Source: Psychrobacter sp. JCM 18901
GTDB taxonomy: Bacteria > Pseudomonadota > Gammaproteobacteria > Pseudomonadales > Moraxellaceae
DNA length: 64,000 nucleotides
Assembly: GCF_000586435.1 (NCBI RefSeq)
Contig: NZ_BAWH01000001.1
Coordinates: 434,001 to 498,000, forward strand
Reading direction: 5' to 3'
Position numbers and translations under genes: made by a program. Positions 30,434 to 44,070 of this stretch are shown piece after piece. Below the pieces are notes generated by a model. The model searched no databases and was not told the DNA's origin. It worked only from the letters and a program-made list of their open reading frames with translations. Numbering within the stretch: the stretch's first letter is position 1; every line of letters starts with the position of its first letter.

Positions 30434-31433
30434 TCATTGTAAAGTAAATAAGTTTAGCTCCGGTGTAAGTTCAAGTGAACGGATACGGGCGGCTTGGTCA
30501 TAGATATTGGCCGTCACAATTAGCTCATCTGGCTGATAGGTTGCCAAAAATGCAGCGAGTCTTGGTTTGACCGTGTCGACAGAGCCAATGAATGATACTG
30601 ACAATGCATTGTCTACCATCATTTTCTCTGCTTGACTCCAGATACTGTCCATATCGTGGGTAGCTTAGGCATTTGACCTGTTTCGCCACGACGCAGACGT
30701 ACAAAACTCTGCTGTGCTGAAGTAAAATGATACTCGGCGGTCGCATCATCATCAGCCAGCAATAAGTTTGCAGCTAGCATCACATAAGGCTTATCTAGAT
30801 AGACAGACGGTTTAAACTGTTCACGGTAAGCCTCAATTGCTTGCCCAAGCATTTGCGGGGCGAAGTGAGAGGCAAACACATAAGGTAGTCCTAAATGTGC
30901 AGCCAAAGTCGCACCAAATAGAGAAGAGCCTAATATCCAAATCGGTATGCCTGATTTTGCGCCAGGGAATGCCTGTACAGGGCTGCCATCTGTATCATTA
31001 CCTAAGAAATACATCAGCTCTTGCACATCTTGTGGAAAGCGTTCGGCATCTTTCATTTGTCGACGAAGTGCCTGAAACGTCGCACCATCAGTACCAGGTG
31101 CACGGCCTAGGCCTAGGTCCACACGGTCACCATATAATGCCTGCAAAGTACCAAACTGCTCAGCAATCACGAGAGGGGCATGGTTCGGTAGCATAACGCC
31201 GCCAGCACCAATACGGATACGGTCGGTTTTACTACCGATATGCGATAGTAGTACTGAGGTGGCTGCACTGGCGATGCCCGGCATATTGTGATGCTCTGCC
31301 ATCCAGTAGCGGTTTAAGCCTGATTTTTCTGCTTGCTGCGCGGTTTCCACTGTTTGGGCGATGCCTTCAGCGATGGTTTTGCCTTGAGGTACAGGCGCAA
31401 GATCTAAAAAGATAAAGGGATTTTATTACTCAT
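30434..31433 (-). CDS. Luciferase-like (LLM class) flavin-dependent monooxygenase, YhbW type (two frame breaks)
   Basis: About 334 residues of the bacterial luciferase-like TIM-barrel superfamily. Signatures AEHHNMPGIASAATSVLL, IGAGGVMLPNHAPLVIAEQFGTL and DLGLGRAPGTDG place it in the MsnO8/YhbW group. I put the start at ATG 31433 (MSNKIPLSFLDLAPVPQG), which needs one more base in the A5 run at 31406-31410. A second missing base near 30655 joins PKLPT to DMDSIWSQAEKMM. Members use reduced flavin; the substrate is unknown. It is followed by the small membrane-protein gene. Confidence 0.87.
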
Positions 31434-31658
31434 AAATGTTCCAGTAGTGTGTAAATTATTTTCTACTGATATGCTTATAGACAGTGGTAGTTTCAAGTGC
31501 CGCTAGTCACTGTTAATGAATCATAACAAATTCAGTTAACTCTGTTTTTAAGCTCGCTTAACAATTATTAAGGTGTATTTATAAAGGTTGTCGTTTGTCA
31601 AAATAAGCGATAAATAAACCATAAGTAAGGTAATAAAAGGATTTAGCAGCATTATACT

Positions 31659-31690
31659 ATGGCATTAAAAAAAGATGGCATTAAAAAAAG
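31659..31690. repeat. Perfect 16-base tandem duplication
   Basis: Two exact copies of ATGGCATTAAAAAAAG at 31659-31674 and 31675-31690. The second overlaps the start of the dehydrogenase terminator, so its A7 becomes the terminator T-run on the minus strand. Looks like a recent slippage duplication. Confidence 0.85.
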
Positions 31691-31712
31691 CAGGCAACCT
31701 AAGTTACCTGCT
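31689..31712 (-). terminator. Intrinsic terminator after PQQ dehydrogenase
   Basis: Stem AGCAGGTAAC / GTTGCCTGCT (one wobble) followed on the minus strand by T7. Confidence 0.8.
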
Positions 31713-31780
31713 TCTCTAATTATAAGATTATAAGATAATGATAAATTAAATAATCATTATCTTAAGAACCAAATGCAACA

Positions 31781-34264
31781 TTATTTATCTTGGTCGCTAA
31801 GTTTGTAAGCTAAGACATAATCACCGATGGTTGTTCCAACTGAACCATGACCACCTGCAACCAATACGACCATTTGCTCACCTTTAGAGTTTAAGTAAGT
31901 CATTGGCGTGGCTTGACCACCTGCTGGAATACGGACATTCCATAGCACGTCGCCATTTTTTTTAAGTCATAAGCTCGGAAGTTGTTTTCTGTCGCCGCTG
32001 ACAAGAATGCGACGCCGCCTTTAGTGATGATAGGTCCACCGATACCAGGTACGCCCAGTTCCAGTTTGATAGGAATAGGAGACAAGTCTTGTACCGTACC
32101 ATTTTTGCGTTGATAAGCGATATCACCTGTGGCTAGGTCAGCACCAGCGATTGTGCCCATGGTGCTGCTGACAAGGTACGCCTAATGGTGACAAGAAGGG
32201 CCCCAATTCTACTGCATAATCTGCACCTTCATTGGCATTGACGCCTTGCTCGCCTTTATTGGTCTCTGCATCGCCCAACGTGTCTCTAGGAATGAGTTTT
32301 GAGGTAAATGCCAAGTAAGTCGGCATACCAAACATCACGCCATTCTCAGGATCGACTGCAATACCGCCCCAATTAAAGGTACCAAAGTTACCAGGATAGA
32401 CCAAGCTACCATTTGTTGATGGCGGGGTATAGCGACCATCATAGTTGAGCTGATTGAACTCAATACGGCACATCATTTGATCGACGAGACTGGCACCCCA
32501 CATGTCTTTTTCAGTCAGTGGTTCAGGCTCAAAGCTCAAGCCAGAATAAGGCTGAGTTGGCGCTGCGTGCTCTCCCGCTATGAGATAGCCTTGCGGTGCA
32601 GGACGTTCTTTAATCGGTACAATAGGCTCACCCGTTGCGCGGTTCAAGACGTATACATCACCTTGTTTGGTTGGTACAACTAGCGCAGGCTGTACACCAT
32701 CGGCCGTATCTAGATCAAGTAAGGTTGGCTGCGCAGGCGTGTCCATGTCCCAAAGGTCATGATGGACAAACTGCTGAACCCAGCGTGCTTCACCAGTCTC
32801 GATATCTAGAGCGACAACAGACGTTGCATACTTTTCTTCAGCGGCATTTCGGTAGCTGCCTAGCTGATCCGGTGTGCGGTTACCCATAGGGAAGTAGGCC
32901 AATCCAAGCTCTTCATCGGCAGTAGCGACTGACCATGAATTTGGTGAGCTGGTCTTATAAGTCTGGGTTGGATCATTGACATCGAAAGGTGCTGTATTGT
33001 CAGGATCACCTGAGTCCCAGTTCCAAAGAAGCTCACCGGTATTGACATCATACGCACGGATCACACCAGAAGGCGAGTTGACGTCATAGTTATCATTGAC
33101 AGCACCAGCGACGATGATAGTATCACCCGCGATAACTGGTGGTGACGTAGAATAATAGTAACCTGCTTGATTGAACGGCATGTTATGCATCAAGTCTAAT
33201 GCACCATCATCACCAAAATCTTGGCAGCGTTGCCCAGTATTTGGATCGAGTGCATACAACTTCGCATCAGACGTTGGGATAAATATCTTGGCATCGCATT
33301 GCTTAGATGCATTTTCAAAGGTATTACCAGCAATTTTCTGTACTTGCACGGGGCTGGTCGCTTGACCCGCATAATAAGATACGCCGCGACAGGTTTGGTG
33401 CTGACGTTGTAAGTTTTCCTCTACTTGAGGATCAAACTTCCACAGCGTCTCACCAGAGTCGGCATCTAGCGCTAGTACCCAGTTGTGAGGGTACATAAGT
33501 ATAAACCGTTGCCAATCTTTAATGGTGTTGCCTGATAAGTGGTCTCACCGACATCGTTAGGACCTTTGACATCACCTGTTTGGATTTGCCATGCCAGTTC
33601 TAAATCTTTGACGTTATCGGTATTGATTTTATCTAGAGGTGAGTAGCGCTGACCATAATCAGTACGACCATACGCGCTCCATTCGCCATCTGGCGTTTGC
33701 TGACCGTTTGATAACGGGTCACCAAGGTTGGCTGAAGTCTCATCTGAGCTGACGTTTTGCTCGTCATCATTTGCAGCAGTCAAGTTAAGCTCACCGAGTT
33801 TGTCAGTGGCATTATTAGCTAGACTACCAAAAGAGAGTAGTGCACCTACGATTACGCTTACGAGCAGTCCCCAATAATACAGAGGGCTTTTCTTAGCAGT
33901 ATTTGTGGTTGATGCATTAGCTGCAGCATTTGCGTTTACTTGAGTTTTAGGCCCACGCATTTTGTTGGATACCCATGGCAGTAGCATGAGCAAACCAAAT
34001 ATAAGCGGGAAGCCAACTCGAGGTGCTAGTGCCCACCAATAGAACCCAGATTCCCAAAGCGCCCAAGCCATGGTTGCTACGATAAATAGTGCATATAACC
34101 CGTAAGCACTCCAGTGTTTTTTTGAACAATAAAAAAGCTGTCGTTAGTATAATGACGCCAGCAATGAGGTAGTAAGGACTACCGCCTAAGGACAATAAAT
34201 AAGCGCCGCCAATGAGTAGAGGGGCGGCAAAAATTGCCATAATGATCGCTACGAATTTTTCCAT
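31781..34264 (-). CDS. Membrane-bound PQQ-dependent dehydrogenase, glucose/quinate/shikimate family (several frame breaks)
   Basis: About 826 residues from ATG 34264 (MEKFVAIIMAIF). Five N-terminal membrane spans precede a PQQ beta-propeller facing the periplasm, with W-motifs such as VLALDADSGETLWKFDP, VVALDIETGEARWVQQ and RAYDVNTGELLWNWDSG. The closing GGQATPM and AGGHGSVGTTIGDYV match E. coli Gcd. Frame breaks: T7 at 34117-34123; a missing base near 33493; two near 32157-32170 (expected CQQPPWGTI); and T8 at 31956-31963. It passes electrons to ubiquinone. Glucose, quinate or shikimate cannot be separated by eye, and PQQ synthesis genes are not in the window. Confidence 0.9.
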
Positions 34265-34468
34265 GAGCGGTATCACCTGTTTACAAAAGAGCAAGTTAAT
34301 ATGTATTGATATTTAGTCGCAAATCAATTTCATTCGACCAAATATCAATACAAGTGTGAATGATATATAAAAGAAACATTGAATAACGTTCTAGAATCTA
34401 TTTTATCATCCACAGCTCAGTCTAGTAAGGGTGAGCAAGTCTGAGATACTTTATTTAACAAATGCTCA

Positions 34469-35398
34469 TTAATTTGCAAATTGCTTTTGACATAGCTCTA
34501 TGAAAGCGCGACCATATTGACGGATTTCTGCATCATCGCGTACCGCCATCCAACTGGTAAAGCGACCAAAATGATCGACGGGTATGGCAGTCAGGTTTTG
34601 ATAATGGCTTGGCTCAAATGCCATTTCTGCGATGATACCAATACCTAGGCCTAGACCGACATAGGTGCTGATCACATCGGCATCGAGCGCCGCTAATACA
34701 ATATCTGGCTCCAGTCCTGCTTCATCAAACGTCTTGTCAATCGCGCCGCGTCCTGTAAAACCACCGTGATAGGTCACAATCGGATAGCTGGCAAGCGTGG
34801 GCAAGTCGATAGACTCTTGGCTAGCCAGTTCGTGATCACTCGGTACGATAACGCGATGCGTCCAGTCATAGTAACGGTAGCATCTTAAATAGTTGTTATG
34901 CAGCAAGGACTCAGTGGCAATACCGATATCGGCTTGACCGCGGATGACCATCTGAGCGATGGTCTCAGGATCTGCCTGTTGCAAAATCAGATTTACTTTA
35001 GGGAAACGATCTTTGAACTCTTTAACCACTTGCGGCAGTACATAACGCGCTTGCGTGTGAGTGGTAGCAATCGTCAGCGTACCGATATTAGGATTATTAA
35101 AGTCTAAACTTAGGTTTTCAATGGTACGAATTTCAGCAAAGATAGACTCGATATGTGGCATAAGCGCTGTGCCCATAGTGGTAAGTCCTGTCAGGCGTTT
35201 GCCTTGACGCACAAATACTTCCGTCTTTAACTGGTTTTCTAGCGCAGCAATATGCTTTGATAAGCTTGATTGACTGGTATGTAGCACGGTCGCCGCTTGG
35301 CTTAAGTTATAACCGTTAATCACCGTATGCCATACTGTTTCTAGCTGTTTGAGCTGAATCTGCAAATGCCGTTGGTTGACCACTACGTCGATTGCCAT
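34469..35398 (-). CDS. CysB-like LysR-family regulator
   Basis: 309 residues. The N-terminal winged helix has AATVLHTSQSSLSKHIAALE. The effector domain has the CysB/Cbl hallmark IATTHTQARYVLP, followed by YPIVTYHGGFTGR and ALDADVISTYVGLGLGIGII, closely paralleling E. coli CysB. CysB/Cbl proteins activate sulfate and sulfonate assimilation genes in response to acetylserine or sulfate. About 15 residues precede the HTH compared with CysB. Its targets here cannot be seen; the PQQ dehydrogenase lies 200 bases downstream on the same strand. Confidence 0.9.
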   Translation of the reverse strand: MAIDVVVNQRHLQIQLKQLETVWHTVINGYNLSQAATVLHTSQSSLSKHIAALENQLKTEVFVRQGKRLTGLTTMGTALMPHIESIFAEIRTIENLSLDFNNPNIGTLTIATTHTQARYVLPQVVKEFKDRFPKVNLILQQADPETIAQMVIRGQADIGIATESLLHNNYLRCYRYYDWTHRVIVPSDHELASQESIDLPTLASYPIVTYHGGFTGRGAIDKTFDEAGLEPDIVLAALDADVISTYVGLGLGIGIIAEMAFEPSHYQNLTAIPVDHFGRFTSWMAVRDDAEIRQYGRAFIELCQKQFAN

Positions 35399-35669
35399 AA
35401 CTTAATCCTATTGTATAAATATACAAACCTCGTCTGTATATGAAAGTAAAAATGTCTGAACATACAGTAATAAAGTAGTGTAAAACAAAGCTATTATTCT
35501 TGTATATAATAAATAGCTATCAATTTATGATAATTATGAATATAGAATTTGCATTTTGCAATGCTAAAAAAATATTCGTTCAGTAAATGCTGCTTAGTAA
35601 GTGAATGCTTCTTTATTCAGTGAGGTAACTTGATCTAACAATTCATAAAGAACGGTCATTATTGAGCAT
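35399..35669. other. AT-rich gap upstream of the CysB-like gene
   Basis: No gene seen. Very AT-rich; should contain the regulator's promoter. Confidence 0.45.
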
Positions 35670-35703
35670 AAAAAAACAGCTACCTTCTAAAAGATAGCTG
35701 TTT
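35670..35703 (-). terminator. Intrinsic terminator after katG
   Basis: Stem ACAGCTATCT / AGGTAGCTGT (one wobble) followed on the minus strand by T7. Confidence 0.85.
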
Positions 35704-35780
35704 GTTAGTTATAAAGTTATTTATTACTATTAATATTTACTACTGTTAATCAGTTGATACTGACCAACTTCAAACTCAGC

Positions 35781-38151
<2,371 letters not shown>

Positions 38152-38749
38152 GGTATAACTCCTAGGCTATGATAATCGAAAGAACAAACCGTGAATCTCG
38201 GTAGTCGTTGTTTATGTACAAAGCATAACTAAGCTGAGTGGATTTATAAAACTAATATATAAGAATTATAAGTTTTAAATTACCAATCATAAAATACTTG
38301 ATGTTTTGTTTATCTCAATCATTATTAACGCCCTTGCTTATCATCGCCAGTTAAGAGTAAACCAATAGAGTGCACCTAACCAATCAAGCCTGCGTCAGTT
38401 TTACTACTACCTTTATATTACCTATAAATAATGTCATTGTCAGACATCCTTCAAAATAGAAATTAGCAATAAAAAAAGAGAGCTAAGATAACCTTGGTAA
38501 AACACTGCGGTTTTTTGCGTTACTATTAAGAAATATAAGCGATTGTACATGGCCTGCAATCGCTAAGTTAATGCAAAAACATCTAGTCAAGATAAAGGTT
38601 CTCAAGTACCATAACTGGATTTTGTTGTAATCATAATATTGGTGCAACGTAGAGCAATTTTTATCGATCCTTTTGTCGATAACTGATTCTAAAGATTGAT
38701 AAAAATTGTGCGCGGTTGTGTTCTTTGTCTGAATTGTTGGTGAGTTATT
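38152..38749. other. Divergent region between katG and ampG
   Basis: About 600 bases, AT-rich, separating divergent genes. It must hold both promoters. I see no OxyR-type site I could defend and no gene. Confidence 0.5.
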
Positions 38750-40664
38750 ATGTCTGCTGTCAAATCTGTACCGCCCAATCAACCAATTGCCAAAAAGTCA
38801 TGGGGCGAGGCTACAAAAGCTTATCTCGATCCTCGTGTCATTATTATGCTGTTTTTGGGGTTCTCAGCGGGTATACCTATTCTGCTGATTTTCTCAAGTC
38901 TGTCGCTATGGCTGAGAGAAGCAGGCATTGATCGTAGTGTCGTCACTATGTTCAGCTGGGCAGCACTGGGGTATTCGTTCAAGTTTATTTGGGCGCCATT
39001 GATTGATGCGCTCCCTGTACCGTTTTTGACCAAGTGGCTGGGGCGTCGTCGTAGTTGGATGGTGGTATCACAGCTGCTTATCGTGCTGGCAATCTTTTTG
39101 ATGGCAAGGGTAAATCCTGTTAGCGAAGATGTCTTGGTTTATATGGCAGGCGCGGCCGTGCTGCTTGGGTTCTCTTCTGCGACGCAAGATATCGTGATTG
39201 ATGCGTACCGTATTGAGCTTGCGCCGCCGTCTATGCAGTCTATCTTGTCCTCTATCTATGTGTCAGGCTACCGTATCGGTATGATTGTCGCAGGGGCAGG
39301 CGCGTTATATTTGGCTGATTATTTCGGCTCAAATGAGACGTTTTATAGTTATGAAGCATGGCGCAATACCTATTACATCATGGCAGGAGTCATGACCTTA
39401 GGGGTGTTAACGACGTTTGCTAGTTATGAGCCAACCGCTGAGACCCTGCAAAGTAAAAAGCAGAAGGGTAACTTAAAAGTATTCCTAATTTATTCGGCGT
39501 TACTGCTTATCCCAGGTCTGCTGTTTGGTGTTATTTACCTGATTAATATTTTGATCAATACAGTATTTGATAGCACAGTGGCCTTGATACCACTAATGGT
39601 AATGCCAGCGATTAAATTTTACTTTTTAGCATTGGTCGCGTGCGCGCCATTGTTATTACTGTACTTTATTATCAATCAACCAAAAATCATTAACAAAGCT
39701 CCGTTGGTCGCTGAAACTCGTGAAGACTACGTCAGACTGGTAGCGTTGTTTGTTTTTTCAGTGATTGCCTTTATCGCTGCTTATATATTGATGGGACAAG
39801 TCTTACCAGAGTTCGAAGGCGCGTTTTCTAGCTTCTTTGTAGAAACCTTGCACTTATTAGTAAGCCTAGGCGCGGCGATGGCCGCAGGTTATGCCCTGGT
39901 ACAAGTAGGACTGGTAAAAAAAGAAGTGGCCATGGCAACATGGATCGAGCCTGTTTTAGACTTTTTCCGACGTTATGGCAAAAAAGCCTTGCTGCTATTA
40001 GCCTTGATTGGTCTATACCGCATCTCAGATATCGTCGCAGGCGTGATCTCCAACGTGTTTTATCAAGATATGGCTTTAGCAAAACAGATATCGCCAATGC
40101 CGTAAAACTGGTCGGTGTGATTATGGCAATTGCAGGTGGCTTCTTGGGCGGGATTTTGGCTCAACGTTTCCGTATTATGCATGCCATGATGATTGGTGCA
40201 ATTTTAGCGTGTGCGACTAACCTGTTGTTTGTAGTATTGACATATAACCCAGGTAGCCTGCCAATCATGTATATGGCAGTGATATTTGATAACTTGGCTG
40301 CGGGCCTTGCGAGTGCTGTATTCATCGCTTTCTTATCAGCACTAACCTCGATTCGCTTTACTGCTGTACAGTATGCGATTTTTCCTCATTGATGACGTTG
40401 ATACCAAAAGTGATGGGTGGTTATTCTGGTGCTATCGTCGATAATATGGGTTATCCGTTTTTCTTTATCTTTACCTTTGCTATCGGTATTCCAATTCTGG
40501 CACTGATCTACTTTGTTGATAGACATATTGTCATTGGTGATAACGACGATATTTATGGCGATGACAATAATGATGGCAGCGGTGGCAATGGGGTAGGTGA
40601 CAAACTGAGCAAAACCAATCCTAACCTGACCGATACCAAAGAGCCGCCACGCGCATCAGAGTAG
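38750..40664 (+). CDS. ampG: AmpG-type muropeptide MFS permease (two frame breaks)
   Basis: About 637 residues with about 14 membrane spans. AmpG hallmarks are LGFSAGIPILLIFSSLSLWLREAG, WAALGYSFKFIWAPLIDALPVP, LGRRRSW and SSATQDIVIDAYRIE. AmpG imports GlcNAc-anhydroMurNAc peptides for peptidoglycan recycling and can feed beta-lactamase induction. A missing G near 40072 separates VFYQDM from GFSKTDIANAVKLVG. A T-run at 40379-40383 is one short before SLMTLIPKVMGGYSGA. It ends with a Gly/Asp/Asn-rich cytosolic tail. No ampC or ampR is nearby. Confidence 0.92.
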
Positions 40665-40708
40665 TTTAGGCCCTTTACTGATCTTTCTATTATTTTTAAG
40701 AGTGACTT

Positions 40709-41581
40709 ATGTCAGCATCAACCATCGGTCAAATTAAGCAACACATTGGACAACTGACAAATGATAATACGAGCAACCAGCTGCCGTCGTTTTGGCTAAC
40801 GGACTGGTTGTTACATGTCACTGATAAGCCCGCGATAGCGTTGATGACGGATGAAGATTACCAGCTGAGTGACAGCGAGCTTGCACAGTTCAGTGATGGT
40901 GTGAATAAGATGCAGCAAGGCATACCGCTTGCATACTTGACTGGGCAGCAAGAATTTTGGTCACTTAATTTTAATGTCAATGAGCATACCTTGATTCCTA
41001 GACCTGATACCGAGGTATTGGTTGAGCAAGTATTGAACTGGATAAATGCTCAGCCAGCACAACTTAATAATAAGCGATTGTTAGATTTGGGCACAGGGTC
41101 AGGTTGTATCGCCATTAGTCTTGCTCATGAGTTAAAGCACGCTAATTGGCAAATCGTGGCGGTCGATTTATCGTCAGAGGCGCTTAAGGTTGCTCAGCAT
41201 AATGCCGTGAGCAATAATGTTGCCAGTATTGAGTTTGTCCAAAGCAGTTGGTATCAAGCGTTACCTATTTACGATGAGCCGCAGTTTGATATCATCGTCT
41301 CTAACCCTCCGTATATTGATGAGACAGACGAGCATTTGGCAGGTCTAATAGCTGAACCGATTAGTGCGCTCAGTGCGCCCAATCAGGGTTTGGCTGATAT
41401 CGAACATATCGTCCAGCAGGCAACGACATATCTCCGTACAGGTGGGTTATTAGCCATTGAACATGGATATGATCAAGGGGATGCGGTTCGGCAGCTGTTT
41501 CTAGACAATGGGTTTGAGTCGGTACATACCGTAAAAGACTACGGTGGTAATGATCGCGTCACGCTAGGGCAAGTCCAATAG
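40709..41581 (+). CDS. prmC: Peptide chain release factor N5-glutamine methyltransferase PrmC
   Basis: 290 residues. It methylates the GGQ glutamine of RF1 and RF2 using S-adenosylmethionine. The Rossmann SAM site is LLDLGTGSGCIAISLA, and the substrate-gripping NPPY is in IIVSNPPYIDE. IPLAYLTGQQEFWSL and TLIPRPDTEVLVE are family signatures. It sits 45 bases after ampG and 42 bases before the MoeB/ThiF gene, probably one operon. prfA, often beside prmC, is not present. The frame is intact. Confidence 0.96.
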   Translation: MSASTIGQIKQHIGQLTNDNTSNQLPSFWLTDWLLHVTDKPAIALMTDEDYQLSDSELAQFSDGVNKMQQGIPLAYLTGQQEFWSLNFNVNEHTLIPRPDTEVLVEQVLNWINAQPAQLNNKRLLDLGTGSGCIAISLAHELKHANWQIVAVDLSSEALKVAQHNAVSNNVASIEFVQSSWYQALPIYDEPQFDIIVSNPPYIDETDEHLAGLIAEPISALSAPNQGLADIEHIVQQATTYLRTGGLLAIEHGYDQGDAVRQLFLDNGFESVHTVKDYGGNDRVTLGQVQ

Positions 41582-41622
41582 ATAGTTTTTTGGTAGTAGA
41601 TTTCTTTGATTATAGGTTGTAG

Positions 41623-42431
41623 ATGAATATGGTAGAAGAGAAGGTAAAGCTATCAGATGACGAGCTGCTCCGTTATGCTCGACAAGTTTTATTAGACGGT
41701 TGGGATATGGATGCTCAGCTGCGACTAAAGATAGCACGTGTGGTCATAATAGGGGCAGGCGGCTTGGTTGTCCTGCTTCTGAGACATTGGTGCGTGCTGG
41801 GATAGGTTATGTCCATCTGATTGATGATGACGAGATTGAGGCGAGCAATCTACAACGGCAAACGCTGTTTTTGCCAGAAGATGTTGGTCAGTCTAAAGCA
41901 CTGACCGCAGCGCATATGTTAGCGCGCATCAATCCTTTGATAAAGACTCGCGGCACAGTCGCACGATTAGATGAAGACAACGCTTATGAATTGCTCGATA
42001 TGGCAGCAGGCAAGCCTGACTTACTCTTAGACTGTACGGATAATTTTGCCACGCGCGACATCATCAATCGTATTAGTGTACGCTACCAGATTCCCTTGTT
42101 ATCTGCCTCAGCAATTGCGATGCAAGGGCAGTTAGCACTGTTCGAACCTCAGCTCGATACTGGTTGCTATCATTGCGTGTTTGGCTCAGTGGTGCTTGAC
42201 GAAGCCGCTGACGAACGTACGTGTGCCAACTCTGGTGTGCTAGCCAGTACCACTGCCGTCATGGGCAATTTGCAAGCCAATACTGCACTGCAATATTTAG
42301 GATTAACCAAAAATCTACTGACAAACAAGCTGCTCATATGGGATGGTAGTCAGATGCAGCAGCGGCTGATGGGCTATCGAAAAGACCCACAGTGTCCAGT
42401 CTGTAGCAGTCCTATAGTCAATCCTCTATAA
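41623..42431 (+). CDS. moeB: MoeB/ThiF/HesA family adenylyltransferase (one frame break)
   Basis: About 270 residues of the E1-like family, which adenylates the C-terminal Gly-Gly of MoaD or ThiS. The start MNMVEEKVKLSDDELLRYARQV is MoeB-like. The nucleotide motif VVIIGAGGLGCPASETLVRAG needs one more G near 41764-41767. DDDEIEASNLQRQ supplies the Arg/Asp residues. The zinc-site cysteines are visible as CYHC, ERTCANSGV and CPVC. MoeB and ThiF cannot be told apart by sequence alone here. It is the third gene of the ampG-prmC unit. Confidence 0.88.
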
Positions 42432-42602
42432 ATTGGATACGGTGTCAGGCTTGCTTAGTCTACGAGTTGTAGTACTTTCACTCGCCTTCCTTGTATCCAA
42501 ATTATATTGAACCGACTATAACTGAATAATCTGATTTTAACGCATTTTTATATTGTATTGCCTATCTTCAAACATCCCTCTTATTACCATAGTTGTTTTT
42601 TT

Positions 42603-43946
42603 ATGAAAATTCATCGTCCGCATTTATTAAAGCATACTTTTAATGTTATGAACCGTGTTCGCCAAACAGCGAGCGTAGCAGGTCTGTCTGCGTTAAGAGT
42701 GGCAAAAGGTGAGAAACCTGACGCGATGCTACTCAAAGAAACTTTTGAGCAGTTAGGCACGACCTATATCAAAATCGGTCAATTTATCGCCAGTACGCCG
42801 TCATTGTTTCCACGTGATTATGTCAAGGCTTTTCAGAGCTGCTTGGATCAAACCACGCCATTGTCTTATGCTTATATTGAGCAAGTGCTAAAAGAAGAAC
42901 TAGCGACTGATGGCATGACCCTTGATGATACGTTTGCGCATATTGACTCAGAGCCGCTAGCCTCGGCTTCTATCGCTCAAGTGCATGCAGCACGGTTGCA
43001 CAATGGCGATGAAGTGGTGCTAAAGGTACAAAAGCCTGGTGTCGAAACCATCATGCAGACTGACCTGGGTGTATTGCATGGCGTAACTAAGCTACTTGAA
43101 ATACTAATGCCTTCAATGAAGTTTGCGAGTATTGCACCGATTATTGATGAGATTCGCCTGCGTATGCTTGCCGAGACGGACTTTATCGCCGAAGCCCAGA
43201 ACATCCGCGATTTTCAACAGTTCTTAGCGGTATCAGGTAATACTCGTGTCGTTGCACCAACTGTCTATGAAGAGCTGACTACCAAGCGTGTGCTAACGAT
43301 GAGCCGTCTCTATGGCGTCTCTATGGTGGATGAGTCACTCATGCGTCAATACTGCGCTGATCCTGCTCAAGTCATGGCAGACACGTTAAACACATGGTTT
43401 GCTAGTCTCATGCTGTGCAATAGTTTCCATGCTGATTTGCATGCTGGTAATTTGATGCTATTGACCGATGGCCGTATTGGATTTTTAGATTTTGGTATCG
43501 TCGGTAAGCTCAAAGCTGAGAGCTGGCGTGCATGTATGGGCATGATGCAAGCCATGCAAGACAGTGACTATCAAGCCATGGCTCGGCATATGATTGATAT
43601 GGAAATGACGCATGGTGGCAATAAAGTCGATGTGGCTGCACTGGGGAATGACTTACAGCGTATGATGACAACCATCATGGCAGAAGATAAAACCTTTACC
43701 AGTGGTGTACCTTTCAATAGTAAAGAACAAGCCGATGAGCTGAATAAAATGATGCTTGAGATTGTCGAAGTTGGTAAACGTCATGGCATCCATTTCCCAC
43801 GCGACTTTGCTCTATTAACCAAACAGATGTTGTACTTTGATCGGTTTATGCGTACGCTAGCTCCAGACATGGACATGTTTAGCGATCAGCGGGTACAAAT
43901 GCTAGGACAGGATACAGTAGAGACGCCAGCGTTAGATGTATCATAG
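42603..43946 (+). CDS. ABC1/UbiB-family atypical kinase (short, no membrane helices)
   Basis: 447 residues from ATG 42603 (MKIHRPHLLK); the frame is open upstream to 42558, and neither start has a good ribosome site. Family motifs in order are the KxGQ loop YIKIGQFIAS, the Ala-rich ASASIAQVHAA, the lysine strand EVVLKVQKPG, the ExD motif ETDFIAEAQN, the catalytic HADLHAGN and the DFG. UbiB itself is about 550 residues with two C-terminal membrane helices; this protein lacks them. It is thus a soluble paralogue. Coenzyme Q support is the usual suggestion, unproven here. Confidence 0.88.
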   Translation: MKIHRPHLLKHTFNVMNRVRQTASVAGLSALRVAKGEKPDAMLLKETFEQLGTTYIKIGQFIASTPSLFPRDYVKAFQSCLDQTTPLSYAYIEQVLKEELATDGMTLDDTFAHIDSEPLASASIAQVHAARLHNGDEVVLKVQKPGVETIMQTDLGVLHGVTKLLEILMPSMKFASIAPIIDEIRLRMLAETDFIAEAQNIRDFQQFLAVSGNTRVVAPTVYEELTTKRVLTMSRLYGVSMVDESLMRQYCADPAQVMADTLNTWFASLMLCNSFHADLHAGNLMLLTDGRIGFLDFGIVGKLKAESWRACMGMMQAMQDSDYQAMARHMIDMEMTHGGNKVDVAALGNDLQRMMTTIMAEDKTFTSGVPFNSKEQADELNKMMLEIVEVGKRHGIHFPRDFALLTKQMLYFDRFMRTLAPDMDMFSDQRVQMLGQDTVETPALDVS

Positions 43947-44070
43947 TTTTTGCTGATATTTTATCTCGACCTAACATATCTAATAACTGTTTATTCTTGC
44001 TTTTTTACTACTGCTTTTGACTGTCTAACACAAAGGATTGTGTGCTAATTGCCACAAAAATGGCGCTGTC

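Larger units (their letters stand above)
31434..31780. other. Intergenic region between PQQ dehydrogenase and monooxygenase
   Basis: About 350 bases without a gene. It holds the monooxygenase promoter region, a 16-base tandem duplication and the dehydrogenase terminator. Confidence 0.5.

Noticed and set aside
38483..38782. 99-residue minus-strand frame between katG and ampG
   Set aside because: Overlaps the ampG start on the other strand, with random-looking composition.
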